From: an uncultured Clostridia bacterium
GTDB taxonomy: Bacteria > Bacillota > Clostridia > Oscillospirales > Ruminococcaceae
Reading direction: 5' to 3'
DNA length: 62,130 bases
Assembly (NCBI GenBank): GCA_945829235.1
Contig: CALZUA010000019.1
Coordinates: forward strand, 1-62,130
This document shows positions 40,252 through 49,877 of the stretch, one piece after another. Both the position numbers and the translations under genes were made by a program. The notes below the pieces were generated by a model that ran no database searches, was not told the DNA's origin, and saw only the letters and a list, made by a program, of their open reading frames with translations. Each line of letters begins with the position of its first letter. Position 1 is the first letter of the stretch.

Positions 40252-40603
40252 ATCAAATTTCGAAGAAGCGGTTGCTGAAACCGTTTCGGAGAATGTTACC
40301 GAAGAAATCAATCAGGTTTCCGAGCCGATTCCCGAAGAAAAGGGAGTTTGGATTTACATCGGACCGAATGTTCGCGGCATAGCGACGAATGGCAGCATTT
40401 ATTTCGGCACGAAGTCAAACGTGCTTGAAAAATTGCCTACGGGTTGGAAAAAATATCCGCAAATCGAGCGGCTTATCGTTTCCGACGCGGCTGTTGCGCG
40501 TGCGAGAGAACAGATTTCCGAGGGAAAAGGCGGCATAAGCGTCGCCTACAATGCAGTCGCCGCAGCCGTATTAAGCGCGGCAGAAAGTGAGGCTAACATA
40601 TGA
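40232..40603 (+). CDS. Unknown tail-module protein, 123 aa
   Basis: From TTG 40232, preceded by AGGAGGTGA at 10 bases. An acidic N-terminus, then GVWIYIGPNVRGIATNGSIY and a helical end. Short proteins of this kind precede the sheath gene in many myoviruses. Function unknown. Confidence 0.55.
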   Translation: MKNKIDKSNFEEAVAETVSENVTEEINQVSEPIPEEKGVWIYIGPNVRGIATNGSIYFGTKSNVLEKLPTGWKKYPQIERLIVSDAAVARAREQISEGKGGISVAYNAVAAAVLSAAESEANI

Positions 40604-42021
40604 ACTTACAGCACGGCATTAACACGTTCAAGGACGACACCGGCGTTATCGCGGTAAGCAACGCGGCTGTCGGAATTCCTTTCTTTATCGGTGCGTGGCC
40701 TTGCCATCTCGGAGGCGGTTTTACCGGAAAACCGCAACTTGCGACCACCTTCGCGGAAGCGCAGGAACTTGGCGGCTACTCCGATATGTGGCGCAACGAG
40801 GACGGCTCGCCCAGATGGAACTTGTCGCAGGCTATGTACGCGCATTTCAAGCTCAATGGAATGTCGCCTGCGATTTTCTACAACGTTTTCAACCCCGAAA
40901 CCCACAAGAACGCTGTCACAGAAAGCACCTTCTCGGTGACCGACCACCTTGTCGAGATTCCCGAGGACGCGCTTATCAACGGAAATCTTGTCGTTAAGAA
41001 TTCCGGCACAACGCTTGTTTTCGGGGAAGATTACGAAGCGTTCTACGTCAGCGGAAAGCTCTGCGTGGAACTGCTCGAAAAATCATCGAGCTTCAGCGCG
41101 AGCGAGCTTAAAATCGCTTATGACGTGGCAGCGCCCGAAAAAATCACCGCAAAGGACATCGAAATGGCGATCGAAAGCGTTGAGCTTTGCCGCAGCGTTG
41201 TCGGAATCGTTCCCGATTTGCTCTGTGCGCCCGGCTGGACAAGCAATCCCACAGTTGCTGCCGTTCTCGCGGCAAAAGCGCCGAGCATCAACGGTCTGTT
41301 CCGCGCAAAAGCGGTTGTTGATATTGATGCAAAAATCGCTGACACATACGACAAGGTTCTTGACATCAAGAACAACAACGGATACACGTCCGAGGATATG
41401 ATTGTGTGCTGGCCAATGGTCAAGAATGGCGATTATATTTTCGATATGTCTGCCGTTGTCTGCGGACTTATCGCGAAGGTTGACAGCGGGAACGCGGATT
41501 GCCCCTATGAGTCGCCCTCAAATAAGTCACTGCCTATAACTGGCGCGGTGGACGCGAACGGAAACGAAATCAATCTTACGCTCCCGCAGGCTGACATAGT
41601 GAGCGTAACGGACGGTGTCGTGACCGCGATTAACAACGGCGGTTGGACGCTTTGGGGCAACTATCTCGGCTGCTATCCCAAGACAAGCGACGTTGCCAAA
41701 ATGTTTATATGCACAAACAGAGTGCAGGATTGGATTTGCAACACGTTCGTGAACACGTTCTGGCAGTATCTTGACAGACCTTTTACGCCCGTTCTGCGCG
41801 ACGCTATCATCAATGCGTTCAACAGCTGGCTTAACGGTCTGACTGCAGAAGGAAAAATTTACGGCGGACAGATTGCTTTCAACGAGGAGCTGAACCCCGT
41901 TACATCGATTATGGCGGGAATGTTCCGCCTTGACTGCTCGGCGGCTTCGCCTGTACCCGCGCAGCGCATCGATATGCACGTTCGCTACAGCGTTGATATG
42001 CTTCGCGCAGCGCTCAGCTGA
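40600..42021 (+). CDS. Tail sheath protein
   Basis: 473 residues. GVIAVSNAAVGIPFFIGAWP at the start, the variable middle, then GGWTLWGNYLGCYPKTSD, FICTNRVQDWICNTFVNTFW and LRDAIINAFNSWLNGLTAEG near the end are the conserved core of contractile tail sheaths (gpFI type). Shows that the phage is a myovirus. Confidence 0.93.
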   Translation: MNLQHGINTFKDDTGVIAVSNAAVGIPFFIGAWPCHLGGGFTGKPQLATTFAEAQELGGYSDMWRNEDGSPRWNLSQAMYAHFKLNGMSPAIFYNVFNPETHKNAVTESTFSVTDHLVEIPEDALINGNLVVKNSGTTLVFGEDYEAFYVSGKLCVELLEKSSSFSASELKIAYDVAAPEKITAKDIEMAIESVELCRSVVGIVPDLLCAPGWTSNPTVAAVLAAKAPSINGLFRAKAVVDIDAKIADTYDKVLDIKNNNGYTSEDMIVCWPMVKNGDYIFDMSAVVCGLIAKVDSGNADCPYESPSNKSLPITGAVDANGNEINLTLPQADIVSVTDGVVTAINNGGWTLWGNYLGCYPKTSDVAKMFICTNRVQDWICNTFVNTFWQYLDRPFTPVLRDAIINAFNSWLNGLTAEGKIYGGQIAFNEELNPVTSIMAGMFRLDCSAASPVPAQRIDMHVRYSVDMLRAALS

Positions 42022-42034
42022 TTGGAGGTAAAAA

Positions 42035-42559
42035 ATGAACGGAATTGATGAAGGCGTAATCAACTACGCCATTTACGAGGACGGAAACCGTTATCTCGGC
42101 ATTGCAACCGTTGAAATGCCGAATAAGACAAGCAAGTCGTTCACGATGAACGGCGCGGGAATCGCAGGGGACATCGACATTCCCGTTATCGGACACCGCG
42201 ACGCTATGACGATGAAGATTAACTTCCGCGACACAAGTGAAGCGGCTTATGCGCTTGCAGAAGAGCGCGTTCACCTTATAGACCTGCGCGTTGTTCATCA
42301 GAACCTTGACAGCGCGGCGGGTGAAATCGGCATCAGCGGACACAAGTTTGTCGCGAAAATCTTCCCGAAATCGCTTTCGGGCGGCACGCTTTCTCCCGCA
42401 AGTCCGCAGGCGGTGAGCGGCGAGTATTCCGTGCTTTCTATCGCCGAATACATAGACGGAAAGTGCGTTTCCGATATCGACCCGGTCAACTTCAAGGACG
42501 TTGACCACACAGGTAAAGACCGCGCCGAAGCTATTCGCAAGGCGCTCGGTTTGCAGTAA
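42035..42559 (+). CDS. Major tail tube protein (gpFII-like)
   Basis: 174 residues. ATVEMPNKTSKSFTMNGAGI, then AGDIDIPVIGHRDAMTMKIN and HKFVAKIFPKSLSGGTLSPA fit P2 FII tube proteins, the inner tube around which the sheath contracts. GGAGG precedes the ATG. Confidence 0.9.
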   Translation: MNGIDEGVINYAIYEDGNRYLGIATVEMPNKTSKSFTMNGAGIAGDIDIPVIGHRDAMTMKINFRDTSEAAYALAEERVHLIDLRVVHQNLDSAAGEIGISGHKFVAKIFPKSLSGGTLSPASPQAVSGEYSVLSIAEYIDGKCVSDIDPVNFKDVDHTGKDRAEAIRKALGLQ

Positions 42560-42622
42560 GAAGAATTGATTATGCTGCCGTTCACTTGAGCGGCAGCAAT
42601 CATTTAAGAAAGGAATTTAATC

Positions 42623-42967
42623 ATGGCTAAAGACGAGAAAAACGTTGTAAATACAGAAGAGGAAGATTTGAGCGTTTGGACTTGGAAACTTTCCCAGCCG
42701 ACAACCTATAACGGCGAGGAGATTTCCGAGCTGAAATTCAATTTTGGTAAACTCACAGGAAGAGATGGCATTGAAGTCGAAAACGAGCTGATGCGCACAG
42801 GAAAACTTGCGATATATGGACAGCTCAGCAACATTAACTACATCGTCGGAATGGCTGCAAGAGCGTGTGAAAAGCCCATTGGAATTGATTTGTTTGATAT
42901 GGTCGGAATTTCCGATTTCAACACATTGAGAACACACGCACAACTTTTTTTAGCAAATTTGCCGTAA
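42623..42967 (+). CDS. Tail assembly chaperone E (0-frame product)
   Basis: 114 residues. LSVWTWKLSQPTTYNGEEIS then ELKFNFGKLTGRDGIEVENE and NINYIVGMAARACEKPIGID match the gpE/TAC family. The frame ends in TAA 42965-42967, which lies inside a hairpin just after a slippery T-TTT-TTA, so part of the ribosomes should continue into the -1 frame. Chaperones the tape measure protein. Confidence 0.85.
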   Translation: MAKDEKNVVNTEEEDLSVWTWKLSQPTTYNGEEISELKFNFGKLTGRDGIEVENELMRTGKLAIYGQLSNINYIVGMAARACEKPIGIDLFDMVGISDFNTLRTHAQLFLANLP

Positions 42968-42979
42968 ACGGTTTACGGC
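42946..42979 (+). promoter_or_regulatory. Programmed -1 frameshift signal
   Basis: Slippery heptamer T TTT TTA (42946-42952) in the 0 frame, an 8-base spacer, then the perfect 9-bp hairpin GCCGTAAAC / GTTTACGGC (42961-42979). Same heptamer as in HIV-1 gag-pol. Slippage leads to the E' extension. Confidence 0.75.
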
Positions 42980-43113
42980 GAAATCTACTTGTTTTATCTT
43001 CTCAAGGATATGCACCGCTTTCATTTTGGCTTGATATTCCGCTGCAGGACCTTTTGCCGTGGATTAAAGAGCACAACAAGTTGGTGAATGGCAAAAAGGA
43101 CGAAAAAAAGTGA
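42952..43113 (+). CDS. Tail assembly chaperone E' extension (-1 frame)
   Basis: Reached only by -1 frameshifting at 42946-42952. 53 residues beginning SKFAVNGLRRNLLVLSSQGY and containing APLSFWLDIPLQDLLPWIKE, then a Lys-rich end; stop TGA 43111-43113. No start codon or ribosome binding site of its own. P2-like phages make their E+E' chaperone this way. Confidence 0.7.
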   Translation, partial: SKFAVNGLRRNLLVLSSQGYAPLSFWLDIPLQDLLPWIKEHNKLVNGKKDEKK

Positions 43114-43125
43114 GGTGAGGATTAA

Positions 43126-46100
43126 GTGGCGAACAGAGAATATGAGATGTTGTTCAAGCTCGGCGCGCAGCTCGGGCAGAATTTCACGGGAACATTCTCG
43201 TCAGCGCAGCAAGTCCTCACCGCAACGCAGAAGAAAATCCAGGAACTCAACCGCCTGCAGTCTGATATTGGCGCATATCAGAGGCAGCAGAACGGAATTG
43301 AGAAATCAAATCAAAAGCTCGAGCTATACAAGAGCCAACTCGCGAACACGCAGCGTGCGCTTGATACCGTTCGCAAGGAAATCGAAGCAAACGGTACAGC
43401 AAGCGCAGAGCTTGCAGCGAAAGAGAATGAACTCGCAAATAAGGAACTCGCGCTCAAAAACCGTATTCGCGACACCGAAAACGCTATCTCAGACAAAAAC
43501 AACCGTCTTAAACAGATGGGAGAAGGTCTTTCATCTGCCGGAGTAAACACCGACAAACTTTCCGAGGAAACCCAAAGACTCGGGAATGAAATGGCAACTC
43601 TCAGAGCGCAAGAAGAACGTGCGGCAAACGAGGCGAACAATTTCGGGAACACAGCATTGCAGACGTTTGACGCGGTTGGCTCTGCTCTTGTAGCTTCCGG
43701 AATAGCAACGGGTCTTAAAAAAATCTATGACGGTTTCAGCGACTGCGTTTTAGTTGCTTCGGAATTTGAAGCTACGATGTCAACCGTTGAGGCATTGAGC
43801 GGCGCTAATGCCCAGCAGATGGGCACGTTGAGTGATAAAGCAAAAGAACTCGGTGCAACGACAGTATTCACGGCGAACCAGTCAGCCGAGGCTATGACCT
43901 ATATGGGAATGGCAGGCTGGAAAGCCGAGGAAATGCTCTCGGGAATGAACGGCGTGATGGCGCTTGCCTCTGCTTCGGGCGAAGACCTTGGCCTTGTTTC
44001 GGACATCGTTACTGACAACCTTACCGCTTTCGGCTTGAAAGCAAAGGACACCGCGCATTTTGCGGACGTTCTCGCTGCCGCCGCGACAAATTCCAACACA
44101 TCTGTCGCTATTATGGGCGAAACATTCTCGGGTTCTGCGGCGATTGCAGGCGCTCTCGGCTACTCAATCGAAGACGTTGCTGTTGCTGTTGGTGAGATGG
44201 CGAACGCAGGCGTTAAGGGCTCGGTTGCAGGCACCGCGCTGAAAAATATGTTCAACGGCTTGCTTTCGGGCGTTACGCTTACGGGTAAAGCATTCGGCGA
44301 ATATGAATATACAGCCGTAAACGTTGACGGCACGATGAAGGGCTTTGCGGAAACCATCGATGAACTGCGCGTTTATTTCGACCAAATGACCGAATCCGAG
44401 CGAGTAAATAATGCAATGGCAATCGCAGGTCAACGCGGATATAACGGTTTGCTCGCTATCCTGAATACGACAGAAGAGGATTATCGGAAACTTTCTGAAA
44501 CTATAAACAACTGCTCGGGCGCGGCACAGAGAATGGCGGATATCAAGCTCGACAACCTCTCGGGCGATGTCACGCTGCTGAAGTCCGCCGCTGATGGTCT
44601 GAAGATGTCGGTCGGCGAGCTTTATCGTGATGAGCTGAGGCAATTAGCGCAGATTTCGACCGAAATCCTCGGAAACATAAGCGAGTTCATTTCCGAAAAT
44701 CCCGCTGCTGCAAAAGCAATTCTGACTATTGTCGGCGGAATCGGAGCAGTTGTAGGCGCTTACACCGCACTCAACACGATAAAAAAGGCGAGAAACGCAA
44801 TCGACACTATCAGCGCTGCACTTCGCGCGAAGAACACGGCGGCAACAGCTGCAGAAACCGTTGCAGAGGGTGCGAATGCAACCGCTACAGCGGGCGCGAC
44901 AGTGGCTCACAAGGCGCTTAATCTCGCGATGTTGGCAAACCCTGCTGTTATCATTACCGGCTCAATAATCGCGCTTACAGCGGCGCTCACGGCGTGGAGA
45001 GAGGCAAGCAAAACAGCAGCAATCGAAGAACAAACATTCTCGACTGCACTCGAAGCAAATAACGGTGAAATTGAGCGGCTTAACGAGTCGTACAAAACCG
45101 CTTGCGAAACGTATGGTGAAACGTCCGATCAAGCACGCGCGCTCAAATATGACCTTGATGAAGCAACGGCCTCGATTGAAGCACAATCGTTCTCGGTGAG
45201 CGCTCTATTCAACGAAATCGACGCGCTTCACTCTTCGACCGCTGATTTGTTGTCAATCTACGGAGATACAGCCAAGGAGCTTGACAACGAGCGGGAGTCG
45301 GCGCATATCCTTGGGGCGAAGCTGAAAGAGATTTCAAGCTCTTCGGAAACCGCCGCGAACAAGCAGGCGCTTATTGAGCCGATTATCAAACGCCTTAACG
45401 CTATCTATCCGAGCCTTGGATTGACCGTCGATAACGTTGCTCAGAAGATGAACGGGCTGTCCGACGCTATTGATAATGCAGCCAATTCTGAAAGCCTTCA
45501 GAAGAAATATGAAGCGGCGCTTGAGACAATTGATAAACTGTTAATACAAGAACAGCAACTTTCAGAGGCTGTACAAAAGGCAGAAATCGTTCAGGATAAG
45601 GCAAGGCAAAAATTCCTTTCAACAACAGGCGATGGAGATGTATTTGTTTCGCTTATCGGCACAATAAACGGCGCGGCTACATCTGCGAGAGATGAAATGC
45701 AAAAGGCAGAAGAAGCAACGCAGCAAGCATACGCCGATTGGAATGCGGTTAAGAAACAGATTGAGGAAAACAACGAAATCCTCAAGGAATACGGCGAAAC
45801 CGTCACAGGAACAGGCGATGAAGCAACGTCGGCATTCACAGCGATGTCGATTGCTATCGCCGATGTCACAGCGGAAACAGAGAACCTTATCACCGCCTAC
45901 TATGACGCATACAATGCGGCTTACAGCTCGGTTTCGGGGCAATATGCTATTTGGGACAACGCCGCAAGCGTAGTACCTACAAGCATTTACACGATAAACT
46001 CTGCGCTGTCATCACAAATCGACTATTGGGACAAGTACAACTCAAATCTTGAAACTCTCTCAAAACGAGCGGAGAACATCGAGGGATTGTCCGATGTAAT

Positions 46101-46833
46101 CGCGGGATTTGCGGACGGCGGCAAGGAGTCGGTCAACGCAATCGCGGGAATGGCGAACGCTTCAGACGCAGAGCTGAAGAAAATGGTTGAAAGCTATGCG
46201 AAGCTGAAAGAAGAGCAGGATAAGACAGCACAGTCCCTCGCAGATGTCAAGACGGATTTCGACGCCAAAATGGACGAAATCTCGCAGAAGATGGCTGACA
46301 CAGTTTCGGGAATGAAACTTGATGAAGAGTCAAAAGCTGCTGCGAAAATGACGATAGAAGCCTATGCTGACGCTATTCTTGCCGGTAAGGGCAAGGCTGT
46401 TGAAGCAGCTGACGCGGTGAAAGCTGCAACCGCAAGCGCGCTCGCGGGATTGAACAGCGACGGTTCTCCGCAGATTTTTGTCACTCCGTCTTCGGACGGC
46501 GGTCCGGCAATGGTTTCTTACTATGGAGTTGGCAAGAAATATGCTTCCGGCACGGATTACGCCGAATCGGGATTTGCTCTCGTCGGCGAGGAAGGTCCTG
46601 AAATCGTCTATATGCACGGCGGCGAAAAGGTAATCGACGCCGAAAATACACGTGCGATAATGGGCGGCGGCCAGAACAATACTATCACTATTTCGCCACA
46701 AATCGTAATCAACAACAACGGCGGAGAAATAGACGAGGCACAGGTTTCCGACCTCTCCGAGCGGCTTATAAGCGATGTTATGGACGCTTTGGAAGAGGCA
46801 GGAATTAACAAAAAAAGGAGCACTTACGCTTGA
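43126..46833 (+). CDS. Tail tape measure protein
   Basis: 1235 residues from GTG 43126 (GAGGTGAGG upstream). A long coiled coil (about 15-175), then the TP901-type conserved domain: FEATMSTVEALSGANAQQMG, GATTVFTANQSAEAMTYMGM, ALASASGEDLGLVSDIVTDN, GVKGSVAGTALKNMF. Hydrophobic helices around 525-545 and 605-625 would insert during DNA entry. The length sets the tail length, roughly 180 nm by the usual ratio (inference). ERL codons of GAGCGGCTT occur twice. Confidence 0.95.
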   Translation: MANREYEMLFKLGAQLGQNFTGTFSSAQQVLTATQKKIQELNRLQSDIGAYQRQQNGIEKSNQKLELYKSQLANTQRALDTVRKEIEANGTASAELAAKENELANKELALKNRIRDTENAISDKNNRLKQMGEGLSSAGVNTDKLSEETQRLGNEMATLRAQEERAANEANNFGNTALQTFDAVGSALVASGIATGLKKIYDGFSDCVLVASEFEATMSTVEALSGANAQQMGTLSDKAKELGATTVFTANQSAEAMTYMGMAGWKAEEMLSGMNGVMALASASGEDLGLVSDIVTDNLTAFGLKAKDTAHFADVLAAAATNSNTSVAIMGETFSGSAAIAGALGYSIEDVAVAVGEMANAGVKGSVAGTALKNMFNGLLSGVTLTGKAFGEYEYTAVNVDGTMKGFAETIDELRVYFDQMTESERVNNAMAIAGQRGYNGLLAILNTTEEDYRKLSETINNCSGAAQRMADIKLDNLSGDVTLLKSAADGLKMSVGELYRDELRQLAQISTEILGNISEFISENPAAAKAILTIVGGIGAVVGAYTALNTIKKARNAIDTISAALRAKNTAATAAETVAEGANATATAGATVAHKALNLAMLANPAVIITGSIIALTAALTAWREASKTAAIEEQTFSTALEANNGEIERLNESYKTACETYGETSDQARALKYDLDEATASIEAQSFSVSALFNEIDALHSSTADLLSIYGDTAKELDNERESAHILGAKLKEISSSSETAANKQALIEPIIKRLNAIYPSLGLTVDNVAQKMNGLSDAIDNAANSESLQKKYEAALETIDKLLIQEQQLSEAVQKAEIVQDKARQKFLSTTGDGDVFVSLIGTINGAATSARDEMQKAEEATQQAYADWNAVKKQIEENNEILKEYGETVTGTGDEATSAFTAMSIAIADVTAETENLITAYYDAYNAAYSSVSGQYAIWDNAASVVPTSIYTINSALSSQIDYWDKYNSNLETLSKRAENIEGLSDVIAGFADGGKESVNAIAGMANASDAELKKMVESYAKLKEEQDKTAQSLADVKTDFDAKMDEISQKMADTVSGMKLDEESKAAAKMTIEAYADAILAGKGKAVEAADAVKAATASALAGLNSDGSPQIFVTPSSDGGPAMVSYYGVGKKYASGTDYAESGFALVGEEGPEIVYMHGGEKVIDAENTRAIMGGGQNNTITISPQIVINNNGGEIDEAQVSDLSERLISDVMDALEEAGINKKRSTYA

Positions 46834-47042
46834 AAACATACACAACGGTTTCCGGGGATATGTGGGATTTAATCTCAAAAAAGGTTTACGGTGACGAGAA
46901 ATTCACCGATGTTCTTATTAACGCAAATCCCGAGTACAGAATGCTTTATACGTTTCCTGCGGGAATCACGCTTGATATCCCCGAAATCGAGGAGCGGATA
47001 AGCGCCGATGACCTGCCGCCGTGGAAGAGGGCTGATGGATGA
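46830..47042 (+). CDS. Tail protein X (LysM-like)
   Basis: 70 residues from TTG 46830 (AAAAGGAG nine bases upstream). YTTVSGDMWDLISKKVYGDE, VLINANPEYRMLYTFPAGIT, LDIPEI is the LysM-like gpX fold at the hub of P2-type baseplates. Confidence 0.85.
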   Translation: MKTYTTVSGDMWDLISKKVYGDEKFTDVLINANPEYRMLYTFPAGITLDIPEIEERISADDLPPWKRADG

Positions 47043-48862
47043 GTGACAAAAATCTCGCAAGCAGAACAGATGTACAAGTCGTTTTCGGCGGTGTTGATAT
47101 CAGCGCCGCTGTGAACAGCGACCTTATCTCCTTTACATATACGGACAACGAGGAGGACGAGGCAGACGATTTTCAGCTGAAAGTAATGGACAGGGACGGC
47201 AAGTGGCTGAAAAAGTGGCTTAACACGCTTGTAAATGGCGCGGCAATCGGCGGCGAAATCATAAGTGAGCCGCCCGAAAGCAGCTCCGGTTCAAGTTCGG
47301 GTTATGCATCATCTTCATCTTCTTCGGGCTCGGCGATGGCGTACAAGGTCACCGCTTCGAGCGGCGTCAACGTTCGCGCAAGCGCAAATGACAACGGAAA
47401 AATCCTCGGACAGCTGCCTTATGGCACAGTTGTTGATGTCAAGAAGTTCCTGAGCGATTGGGCGAATATCACTTATTCAGGGAAAAACGCCTACATTAAG
47501 GCGAAAAACCTTAAACCTGTTGGTTCTCCGAGTTCTTCAAACACATCGTCTTCATCGACATATTCTGCGCGTTCAGTGCAAGAAAGCAATACGGAATGGA
47601 AAATCGGAGAAAGCGTTATAGCGACCGGAAACCCGCAATATTCAAGCTATGGCATAGGAAATCCGGGGCGATACGTTGAAAACCACAAAGGAAAAATCAC
47701 ATATCTGAACCTCAAGAGCGGCGTTCCTTATCCGATTTGCGTGGATTATCTCGGCTGGTTCGCTATCTCGCAGATAAAGAAAACCGCTGCCGAAGGGCAG
47801 CAAAAAACGGATAATTCAGGCACAAAAGGCAGCAAGGGTTTGCAGATTTCGGCTGTGATTTGCCGGAAAAATCGAAACGGTGACGGGAAAGATGATGTTC
47901 TCGATTGCGGAACGTTCGAGCTCGACAGCATCGACGCTTCGGGTCCGCCTTCCGTTGTTTCGATAAAAGGAACATCGCTTGCCTATTCCAGCACCATTCG
48001 GCAGACACAGAAAAGCCGTTCCTGGGAGTCAACGACACTCAAGGGAATAGCGGAAACGATTGCACAGAAAAATGGAATGGGGATGCTTTTCGAGTCCGCG
48101 AAAGACCCGAAATATTCCCGCGTTGAGCAATATCGCACATCGGACATCGCGTTCCTGCAGAAGCTTTGTCACAACGCAGGCTGTAGTCTGAAAGCAACGA
48201 ACAACATCATCGTCATTTTCGATCAAGAGAAATTCGAGCAAAAAAGCACAGCGCGAACCATTTGTTTTGGCGAAAAGGGTGGATATACGAAATACAAGCT
48301 CTCAACCGCCGAGAGCGATTTCTACACGTCTTGTCGCGTTTACTACACGACATCTTCGGGCGCGGTCATATCTGCAACGGAGTATTCGGAGGACTACGAC
48401 GGAGACAGCAACAAAGGTCAATGCCTCGAGGTTAGGCAGAAAGTTTCCTCGATTGCTGAGGCGCAGAGCCTCGCGCATAAGCTCCTGCGTTTGCACAACA
48501 AGTACGAGTATACCGCAAGTTTTACATTTCCCGGTGACCCGAGCCTTGTTGCCGGAATAACGGTCGAACTCAAAGATTTCGGCTCGTGGGACGGAAAATA
48601 TCTGATAAAACAGGCAACACACAGCATTTCATCGAGCGGATACACAACTCAAGTCACGTTGAGAAAAGCGCTCAAGGTTTCTGAAAAATCCACAGTCGGA
48701 GCTACTACGGGCGACACCGACGAGCAAATCCAAGAGTTAGCGATGCAGGTTATTCGCGGCGATTGGGGCAACGGTCAGGAACGTTACAGACGCTTGACAG
48801 ACGCAGGGCACGACTACGACAAGGTTCAGGCACGCGTGAACCAAATCCTGAAGGGGTTATGA
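47039..48862 (+). CDS. Baseplate hub/late control protein D with SH3 and CW_7 domains
   Basis: 607 residues. gpD core at both ends of the gene (TDVQVVFGGVDISAAVNSDL, ESTTLKGIAETIAQKNGMGM, RTSDIAFLQKLCHNAGCSLK). An inserted SH3b domain at about 101-162 (VTASSGVNVRASANDNGKIL, GTVVDVKKFL), flanked by Ser-rich linkers. At the C-terminus (about 562-607) a Cpl-7-type repeat (VIRGDWGNGQERYRRLTDAG). The added domains should bind peptidoglycan at the tail tip. The endolysin carries the same CW_7 repeat. Confidence 0.85.
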   Translation: MSDKNLASRTDVQVVFGGVDISAAVNSDLISFTYTDNEEDEADDFQLKVMDRDGKWLKKWLNTLVNGAAIGGEIISEPPESSSGSSSGYASSSSSSGSAMAYKVTASSGVNVRASANDNGKILGQLPYGTVVDVKKFLSDWANITYSGKNAYIKAKNLKPVGSPSSSNTSSSSTYSARSVQESNTEWKIGESVIATGNPQYSSYGIGNPGRYVENHKGKITYLNLKSGVPYPICVDYLGWFAISQIKKTAAEGQQKTDNSGTKGSKGLQISAVICRKNRNGDGKDDVLDCGTFELDSIDASGPPSVVSIKGTSLAYSSTIRQTQKSRSWESTTLKGIAETIAQKNGMGMLFESAKDPKYSRVEQYRTSDIAFLQKLCHNAGCSLKATNNIIVIFDQEKFEQKSTARTICFGEKGGYTKYKLSTAESDFYTSCRVYYTTSSGAVISATEYSEDYDGDSNKGQCLEVRQKVSSIAEAQSLAHKLLRLHNKYEYTASFTFPGDPSLVAGITVELKDFGSWDGKYLIKQATHSISSSGYTTQVTLRKALKVSEKSTVGATTGDTDEQIQELAMQVIRGDWGNGQERYRRLTDAGHDYDKVQARVNQILKGL

Positions 48863-48863
48863 T

Positions 48864-49154
48864 ATGGGCGATATTTTGAGGATTGGCACAGTAAGCAATG
48901 TGAACTACTCCAACCGCACCGTGCGCGTTCGGTTTTCGGATGTCAATATCATTTCGGGGTGGCTTAAGGTGTTGAAAAACTCGCCTTTTATTGGCAATGA
49001 CGAGCCGCCCGAGGATATCTACAAGACAGAAAAGGAAGGCGGGCATTTCCACAAGCTGAACATTTGTCCGTGGTTTCCCGCTATCGGTGATGTTGTCCTA
49101 TGTCTTTACAACCCCGGTTTCAACGAGGACGGTTTCGTGATAGGAGGTTTATGA
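48864..49154 (+). CDS. Baseplate spike protein V-like
   Basis: 96 residues. RIGTVSNVNYSNRTVRVRFS then a short OB-fold (ICPWFPAIGDVVLCLYNPGF, EDGFVIGGL) as in gpV/gp45-type puncturing spikes, but without a long beta-helix; the tip may be a separate part. Confidence 0.75.
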   Translation: MGDILRIGTVSNVNYSNRTVRVRFSDVNIISGWLKVLKNSPFIGNDEPPEDIYKTEKEGGHFHKLNICPWFPAIGDVVLCLYNPGFNEDGFVIGGL

Positions 49155-49543
49155 TGCGGGTCGGCAGTTTTGGAAGCATTGTTTTTTCGGTTTCGCCCAG
49201 AAAAATCGAAACGTTCAAAAACCTCAAGCGTTCGGGCTCGGTGAACTTTTCCGAGCACAAGCGGCACAACGGAAAATCAATTCTTGAATTCACGGGAATA
49301 AATTCCGAGGATATTTCATTTTCGGTCACACTTTCAACAGAACTTGGCATTGATGTTGAAAAAGAAATCGAAAAGATTGTTGATATCGAGAAAAAAGGCG
49401 CTGCACAATATCTCGTTATCGGGAAAAAGATATACGGGAAATTTGTGCTTACAAAACACAGCGTAACTTACAAATACCACGATAAGCGTGGAACGCCTGT
49501 TGTCGCAGAGTTGAGCCTTACGCTGAAGGAATACAACAAATAA
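49154..49543 (+). CDS. Tail protein U-like
   Basis: 129 residues from ATG 49154 (TAGGAGG 6-7 bases upstream). VGSFGSIVFSVSPRKIETF, KRSGSVNFSEHKRHNGKSIL, EFTGINSEDISFSVTL match the P2 gpU family. Confidence 0.85.
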   Translation: MRVGSFGSIVFSVSPRKIETFKNLKRSGSVNFSEHKRHNGKSILEFTGINSEDISFSVTLSTELGIDVEKEIEKIVDIEKKGAAQYLVIGKKIYGKFVLTKHSVTYKYHDKRGTPVVAELSLTLKEYNK

Positions 49544-49553
49544 GGAGCGGTTT

Positions 49554-49877
49554 ATGAGCTACAAAATCAGTTCCGCAGATGAATATAAATTGAATTTCGA
49601 GCAAAATGACGTCGTTCAATCGGTTCTTCAGAACGTTTCGTTGATTTTGAACACCAAAAAGGGAATAGTTCCGATGCACCGCGAATTCGGGCTGCCGATG
49701 GAGTTTATCGACAAGCCGATTGATGTCGCGGAGGCGCTTGCGACAACGGAAATCGCGCAGGCACTGGAGGAGTTTGAGCCGAGGGCGGTTTTGGAAGATG
49801 TTTCTTTCGAGAAAACCGAAACAGGACAGATGGCGATAGTAGTGGAGGTGAGCATTTCCGATGAGCAGACCGATTGA
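49554..49877 (+). CDS. Baseplate wedge protein W (gp25-like)
   Basis: 107 residues. DVVQSVLQNVSLILNTKKGI then VPMHREFGLPMEFIDKPIDV is the gp25/GPW family core, including the EPR-like GLP loop. It joins sheath and baseplate. Confidence 0.88.
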   Translation: MSYKISSADEYKLNFEQNDVVQSVLQNVSLILNTKKGIVPMHREFGLPMEFIDKPIDVAEALATTEIAQALEEFEPRAVLEDVSFEKTETGQMAIVVEVSISDEQTD

